Positions 58,401 to 64,000 of a DNA stretch of 64,000 bases are shown here, one piece after another (the stretch's first letter is position 1; each line of letters opens with the position of its first letter). The stretch spans positions 2,356,001-2,420,000 of the forward strand of contig JAOVFP010000010.1 in the NCBI GenBank assembly GCA_025738555.1, written 5' to 3'. Origin of the DNA: Cyathus striatus (Eukaryota > Basidiomycota > Agaricomycetes > Agaricales > Nidulariaceae). Made by a program: the position numbers and the translations under genes. Under the pieces are notes generated by a model that was given only the letters and a program-made list of their open reading frames with translations, did no database searches and had not been told where the DNA came from.

Positions 58401-60007
58401 TATCTGGCTCAGATGACAAAACTGTGAGAATATGGGATGTGGAGAGTGGCACAATTGCTGCTGATCCATTTGAAGGTCATACAGATTGGGTCACATCAGT
58501 AGCATTTTCTCCAGATGGAAAGCAAGTGGTATCTGGCTCAGATGACAAAACTGTGAGAATATGGGATGTGGAGAGTGGCACAATTGCTGCTGATCCATTT
58601 GAAGGTCACACACATCCTGTCAAATCTGTAGCATTTTCTCCAGATGGAAAGCAAGTGGTATCTGGCTCAAATGACAAAACTGTGAGAATATGGGATGTGG
58701 AGAGTGGCACAATTGCTGCTGATCCATTTGAAGGTCACACACATTCTGTCAGATCTGTAGCATTTTCTCCAGATGGAAAGCAAGTGGTATCTGGCTCAGA
58801 TGACAAAACTGTGAGAATATGGGATGTGGAGAGTGGCACAATTGCTGCTGATCCATTTGAAGGTCATACAGATTGGGTCACATCAGTAGCATTTTCTCCA
58901 GATGGAAAGCAAGTGGTATCTGGCTCAGATGACAAAACTGTGAGAATATGGGATGTGGAGAGTGGCACAATTGCTGCTGGTCCATTTGAAGGTCACACAG
59001 ATTGGGTCACATCTGTAGCATTTTCTCCAGATGGAAAGCAAGTGGTGTCTGGCTCATATGACAAAACTGTGAGAATATGGGATGTGGAGAGTGGCACAAT
59101 TGCTGCTGATCCATTTGAAGGTCATACAGATTGGGTCACATCTGTAGCATTTTCTCCAGATGGAAAGCAAGTGGTATCTGGCTCATATGACAGAACTGTG
59201 AGAATATGGGATGTGGAGAGTGGCACAATTGCTGCTGATCCATTTGAAGGTCACACACATCCTGTCAGATCTGTAGCATTTTCTCCAGATGGAAAGCAAG
59301 TGGTATCTGGCTCAAATGACAAAACTGTGAGAATATGGGATGTGGAGAGTGGCACAATTGCTGCTGATCCATTTGAAGGTCACACAGATTGGGTCAGATC
59401 TGTAGCATTTTCTCCAGATGGAAAGCAAGTGGTATTGGGCTCATATGACAAAACTGTGAGAATATGGAATGTGGAGAGTGGCACAATTGCTGCTGGTCCA
59501 TTTGAAGGTCACACAGATTATGTCAGATCTGTGGCATTTTCTCCAAATGTGAAGTTTATGGTATCTGGCTCAACTTCTCTAGATGGAATGCCAGCAGCAT
59601 TGGTCTTTGATAATGATAATCATCACATCAGGTTAGTAGTATTTATTACAGCTATAATTTTACCATGCTCAATTACTTTTAGAAACTTGCAGTTGGTATC
59701 TGGTATGTTATTTCTTCTGTGAATTAATTGAAATTTAGTTTACTAACTGTTTGTCAAAATAGTTCATTTAAAGAAGTTGCTATCACTGGGTGGATCATCT
59801 ATATATATGACCTGTCATAATGATGGCTGGGTTAGAGATAAGGATGAAAATCTACTATTTTGGGTGCCTGACTACTTAAGATCAATACTATGTGATTTTG
59901 ACACAGTTGCCATCCTGGGTCAAACTACTGTATGCAGATTAAGCCTCTCACATTTCTGCCATGGATCTGACTGGATAAATTGTGTTACCACTGATACAAT
60001 ATACTAA
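55473..60007 (+). CDS. NACHT-WD40 NLR-like receptor, intact
   Basis: Exons 55473-55719, 55773-57172, 57221-59631, 59683-59702 (20 nt) and 59763-60007 give 4,323 nt, about 1,440 residues, without a break. An N-terminal region (residues 1-80) carries MFKDAHHTHIQNST and NNAGQNLTIIN. The NACHT ATPase follows (P-loop GYPGAGKS, residues 94-101; Walker B VMVIDALDEC, about 191-200), then a helical linker to about 550. Next come one diverged and about 16 near-identical WD40 repeats of 43 residues (about 565-1350), enough for two propellers, and a C-terminal domain with WVPDYLRSILCDFD and HGSDWINC. Family knowledge: cytosolic STAND sensors whose WD repeats bind a ligand and whose NACHT domain oligomerises to activate an effector, as in Podospora incompatibility proteins. 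Almost no CpG occurs in the gene; Arg is AGA/AGG nearly throughout. The ligand and effector are unknown. Confidence 0.92.
57701..58861 (+). repeat. Higher-order WD40 repeat, three 387-bp units
   Basis: Within the WD array, three consecutive WD units (HTDWVTS, HTHPVKS, HTHSVRS types) form a 387-bp block. It starts at 57701, 58088 and 58475, with a fourth partial start at 58862. The three copies look identical at the DNA level by eye. Recent unequal exchange or slippage of three-repeat blocks explains this. Confidence 0.92.
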
Positions 60008-62112
60008 TAGTTTAGTAGAAGCTATCATGGAGAAATTTGATGTGTATGCCTATAGAATTGTGTCAATGATCATCTCCAGTTTTATTATCTGACTTTTCTC
60101 TTACTCATTCATTATATAGTTCTTCATCTGATGTGACATGTATTGACTCACCTATTATCTAACTGTAAGTCAACTCTAGTAATAAGCTCTTGAAAGTTTT
60201 TAACATATGAAGTTAATTTATGATTCAATTTAATAATCATAAACTCCTTAAAAATTATAGGAATATCATACTAGCAAAACTAACTTTTAAGTTCAGTTTA
60301 TTTAAGTAGTTTTAATACCACTCATGTAAAATGTAGAGTTCAAGTTAGATGTATTTGGCATGAAGTGTGATACACTTGTTGGATGTACAATGTGTATAAG
60401 TGTAATTTTTGCAATATCTACATAATATAATTCACTCACTTGTGATTATAATTTGATTACCTAAGTGTTGAAGTGAGGTCTGAACTGCCAGCAATCATTC
60501 TATTTATAGTTATACCAACTAAGAACATAATAATATAACAATGAGCAGTAGTGATTATAGTATAGGACCTAATATAAGTGGACCTGGGCCTTTTTCAGGT
60601 GCCATGTTGAAGGCTCTAATATGATCATGTGATGGCATATATTGTGGAGGTAAACACACATAATAAATTATGCAGTGTACAGGTTTAAATACAAAATACA
60701 TACAACATAAAAGGCATAGTTAGGTGGCATAGAATAAAATGGAAAACATACATGAAACATATAGTGGCATGAGTGGGGATCACTGAGACATTTGAATATG
60801 ATTGTCTCTTATATTCCAACATGCCACCCATGGGTCACTAGCAAGTTTGCATTGGGTGCATGCATATCTGCAGGTATCTGCACTCACCTGTTCTTTGAAC
60901 CCTATCCTGACCCTACCTACTTTAGATTAATTCTGTAGTGTACTCACTAATTGATTCAAAGTTAATTGTATCTCCCCATCAATTTTATTAATTAAATACC
61001 AAAATTCCATTCAAAGTACATTCCAATACATTATACACTGAAATGCCTGTATAGGTAGAAGTACACTAATGTACACTACAGAATAAAAAAATAAACAGCC
61101 ATTTGTGCTTTGAAGGTTTGCAAGTTCATATTATGCTGAAAAAGACTAATTTGTAGATGCCAAGATGAGAAGGCTTGCTCACAGTCAACAGATGATGCTG
61201 CAAATTGTAATACATTAGATAATAAGGTGGATAATAACTTCTGAAGAACATACTAGGAGCAGAGCAGAAATCCAGACCCATTTTTGTAACTTGTGGACAG
61301 CTCTCCTAAGCAGCACTCCAATAATTTATATATTCTCTAGCATACTCAATGGAGAGTAAGGAACAGGTGCCTCATTTAAGTATGGTTCAATATTATCAAC
61401 AGGCAATCACTTGGAAGCCTCTGCCTTCACAGCATATATTGAATGCTGAACCCATTAATAATCTTTATAAATAGTAAATAAATTTGAGAAAGTAAAAAAT
61501 ACCAAGGGCTCACTTCATTGAGATGAATATCTTTTATCTGAGATATATTTCATTCCACTGCTTACTAACATTTTTTTTTTCCCTTTATTTGCTGTGTAGT
61601 GCATCCATGATCTCTGAACCACTTGATTTTATTATCTGGGCACATTACTGGTAATAAATAAAGCCATCAGCATATAGAAAATGCAATTAAATTGAATTAT
61701 GCCAACTGAAATTAGATAGACTTCACAATCATTTATGAAAATCAAATATTTATCAGGAACAAGAGCAGTGTGGGAACACCATAGTTTGTCAATGGTTAAG
61801 TCAAAAAACAATGGCAAAACATGAGGTAAGAGTTAGAGAGAACTTAAAAGTGAGGAAAGAGTGAGGAATGTCTCAATTCAAGAACTGTTGTATCTATATA
61901 CATTTACTACTACTTAAATACTGATTTTACTATACTACCTAACAAGTACTGCTGGATATTAACCACTCATTATTATCACAGCATGGTAAGTGTACCTGAT
62001 GTGACATCCCAAAAGTGATTGTGACAAGCTCAAGAGATCTGTGAGAGAAGGAGAAATGTCATAGGTTTATTGTTGAAGACATAGATGAAGGAAGAGGTAA
62101 GACATACATGAG
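60008..62112. other. CpG-depleted intergenic region, no gene seen
   Basis: 60008-60355 matches the 3' flank of NACHT-WD40 gene 1 (26045-26375). The remaining 1.7 kb is AT-rich, has almost no CpG and no recognisable gene. Confidence 0.5.
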
Positions 62113-62480
62113 TCAGAGAGATGCATATGTTTTGAGTGCATCAACTAATCTATTTATGGAACAAGCCATTGATCCAACCTGGCTGTTACAATCAGCCTGT
62201 GCTGCTACATGAATAACATTTGAAGCATGCTCATCTTCCCAGGCAGCCAACAAACCTAATTTGAGATTTTCAAGTCCTGAGAGTACATCCACAATAAGTG
62301 GAATATCTTTCAAAGAAAGAGCTTGGTGAAGGTTTTAAATAACTTTAAAAAATAAATTAGAACAGTGAAAGATATTGATTTCATTCATACTAGGAGTACT
62401 TCAACTTGTGCAAGGCTCCATTGTTCCTCTGATAGACAAAATCCCTTAAGGTCTGATCCAATAGTGAGCTGCTTAACAAC
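62113..62480 (-). pseudogene. Probable hAT transposase relic
   Basis: Two coding-like pieces on the minus strand, LKGFCLSEEQWSLAQ and further on DIPLIVDVLSGLEN followed by NVIHVAAQA, resemble parts of agaricomycete hAT transposases (a pattern like L.D.EW.LL... then P....VIP.L..L...L, and V..AAQAA). The pieces are separated by stops and an intron-like gap, and the RNase-H and dimerisation parts are missing. I am moderately unsure of the assignment. Confidence 0.35.
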
Positions 62481-62689
62481 CTCTTGAAAATAAATATGAG
62501 ATTGAAGTCAATTAAGATCATCTTTTATTTGATTACATTTATAATTTCTACTTAAGCTATTGTAACTATTTCAAATCATTCTGGATTCATATCAGGTTTC
62601 ATACAGAAAAGGCCCTCAATGATATGTTTAAAATGAGCCTATGAATGTTTAAATTGACTGCTTGTATCAATCTGAATATATTATTGAAT

Positions 62690-62830
62690 AAGTAAAACCC
62701 ATGGGTTTCCATGGGTTTTGATTACCCATGCAAACCCATACCCATGGGAATGGGTATGGGTTAGTGTGGGTATGGGTATGGGCTGAGCCCAGGATACCCA
62801 TGGGTTACCCATGACATTGCCTACCAGTGC
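62690..62830. repeat. ACCCATGGGT-rich patch
   Basis: Dense repetition of ACCCATGGGT, GGGTATGGGT and CCATGGG. It resembles the ACCCGTACCCGT/GGGTAC patches inside the transposon at 51443-52689 with CpG changed to CpA/TpG, and lies next to the possible hAT relic. Confidence 0.5.
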
Positions 62831-63211
62831 CAAGTTAAGAGTGATATAGGAAAATATTCCCCTAGAAATCTGTAACTACAAGCAAGTAATAATTAAGATA
62901 TATACTTTTAGTAGTACTTAACTAGAACTACTAGTACAAAGCACCTCTGACAGATAGAATACTGAGAGTCAGCTGTTTCAATGTAATAAGCAATAGTGCC
63001 AGCCTATGCATAGGAATCTGTTATGTAGCAATTACTTCCTATGGGAACAAACACAAAGACACCCCACAAATTGTATACTCATGGCAGGGTTGCTAAGTAA
63101 TTACAAAGTAATAGTACTTAGTCTTAAGTATACTACATATGTTATGCTCAAGTTTCAACAATAACTCAGTGAGCACAAATATGATTGAAATATCATTTAT
63201 TTCTAGCTTGC
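62831..63211. other. CpG-depleted intergenic region, no gene seen
   Basis: AT-rich sequence without recognisable content. Confidence 0.35.
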
Positions 63212-63214
63212 TTA

Positions 63215-63655
63215 GGGCCTGTGTGGTAACTACAGGTTCAATCCTGTATGGGATCATCCCTTTTTGAGAAAATGCAAATATCTTCGCGGCAGCTTAAAAT
63301 ACCAATATGATACTTAGCATACAGGTATACAGACTATAGTAGTTTGTAATTCCCAAGTTTCATTGCACTTGGACTGTTTGGACTGTTGAAAGGTACTGAT
63401 TGAGCATACTGGTCCAATCCCTCACAGTTCCTTAATCCCACTGATTCTCACACTGGGCAGTTGCACATTTTAGATTGATTTTAGATGAACAACACATCAT
63501 ACACTCACAACATTTTACATGTAGAAAGATAACTACTATTAATACATGTTTGTAAAATATCAAGCTCATACTGTATGTCATTCCAATGGTATTCGCATTT
63601 TTGTGAAAAGGGATGATCCCATACAGGATTGAACCTGTAGTTACCATGCAGGCCC
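63215..63655. mobile_element. PIF/Harbinger-like miniature element
   Basis: Inverted repeats of about 60 bp start GGGCCTGTGTGGTAACTACA at the left and GGGCCTGCATGGTAACTACA from the right end, flanked by TTA on both sides (63212-63214, 63656-63658). TTA target duplication and a GGGCCTG start are characteristic of PIF/Harbinger (Tourist-like) elements. It is 441 bp and non-coding. Confidence 0.8.
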
Positions 63656-63658
63656 TTA

Positions 63659-64000
63659 CTGTTGTTTCTCTTATGATGTTTATATATATATTTAAATGTG
63701 CCATATTATGTATATAGACATCATACACACAATAGAACTCCTATTATACTTAACATATTTTAATATGTGGGAAGAATAAACTGGAGGTGGGGACAACAAG
63801 CAGGGGGACAGTGACAAGATAGTGAAGTGGCAGCATGCTGTCAATTGGCACCATTGGCACAGCTTTACCAAAAATGGACCCTGGGACTTTGATGGTATTC
63901 TCATCAAACTGAGAATACGGCCATATTCTGGTTTCTGAACAGACCCAGGACCCCCAAAAGCCCCTTATAAGGTTGGAGGACAGATCCCAAGGGTCCATAT
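63659..64000. other. End of window, no gene called
   Basis: An 82-codon minus-strand ORF (63998-63750) has no motif I recognise, and a palindromic stretch around CAGAATATGGCCGTATTCTC suggests another repeat end that continues beyond the window. Confidence 0.3.

Noticed and set aside
63215..63280. A tRNA or SINE head because of GGTTCAATCC
   Set aside because: No A box or cloverleaf, and the string sits in both arms of an inverted-repeat element.

Overview
The window looks like a repeat-rich accessory region of an agaricomycete (basidiomycete) nuclear genome. Genes have several 45-67 bp GT-AG introns with CTAAC-like branch sites. The families present are typical of mushroom-forming fungi: TPR-CHAT proteins, NACHT-WD40 NLR-like proteins, an F-box/LRR protein, a Dal5-type MFS permease and a fungal multi-pass membrane family. 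I cannot name the species from the sequence.

Layout. 0-9.7 kb: a membrane-protein gene, an MFS transporter, a TA-flanked inverted-repeat element, a relic of a CHAT gene 3' end and a small two-exon gene. 10.8-18.3 kb: a broken two-module gene of unknown function, a miniature transposon, a large TPR-CHAT gene with one frameshift, and a tandem array derived from its 3' end. 19.3-31.8 kb: a low-complexity repeat block (R1), a NACHT-WD40 gene broken by a 71-nt deletion, then a gene-poor CpG desert with a chimeric CHAT-derived ORF and two miniature transposons. 32-36 kb: a WD/inositol-polyphosphate 5-phosphatase pseudogene. 36.7-38.5 kb: repeat R2. 39.3-42.7 kb: a second TPR-CHAT gene, minus strand, with one in-frame TGA. 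44-45.7 kb: decayed F-box and aldehyde dehydrogenase genes. 46.5-54.8 kb: second copies of the two-module gene, the 5-phosphatase and repeat R3, the last split by a 1.25 kb element with 108-bp inverted repeats. 55.4-60.0 kb: an intact NACHT-WD40 gene of about 1,440 codons whose WD repeats are almost identical. 60-64 kb: CpG-depleted DNA with transposon remains.

How it fits together. The window holds two NLR-like receptors and two caspase-like TPR-CHAT proteins, plus relics of both types, embedded in duplicated blocks. This is the gene mix expected of a fungal non-self recognition or programmed-cell-death island. The most interesting signal is a short motif shared by the NLR N-termini and the CHAT-derived ORF 2.7 kb downstream of NLR copy 1. 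It resembles the way known fungal NLRs share a short signalling motif with their effector. The NLR genes and flanks are nearly free of CpG and use almost only AGA/AGG for arginine, while neighbouring genes have ordinary CpG. That points to long-term methylation or CpG-directed mutation over this compartment while NLR copy 2 stayed open. Function statements are inferred from family resemblance read by eye; no database search was possible.
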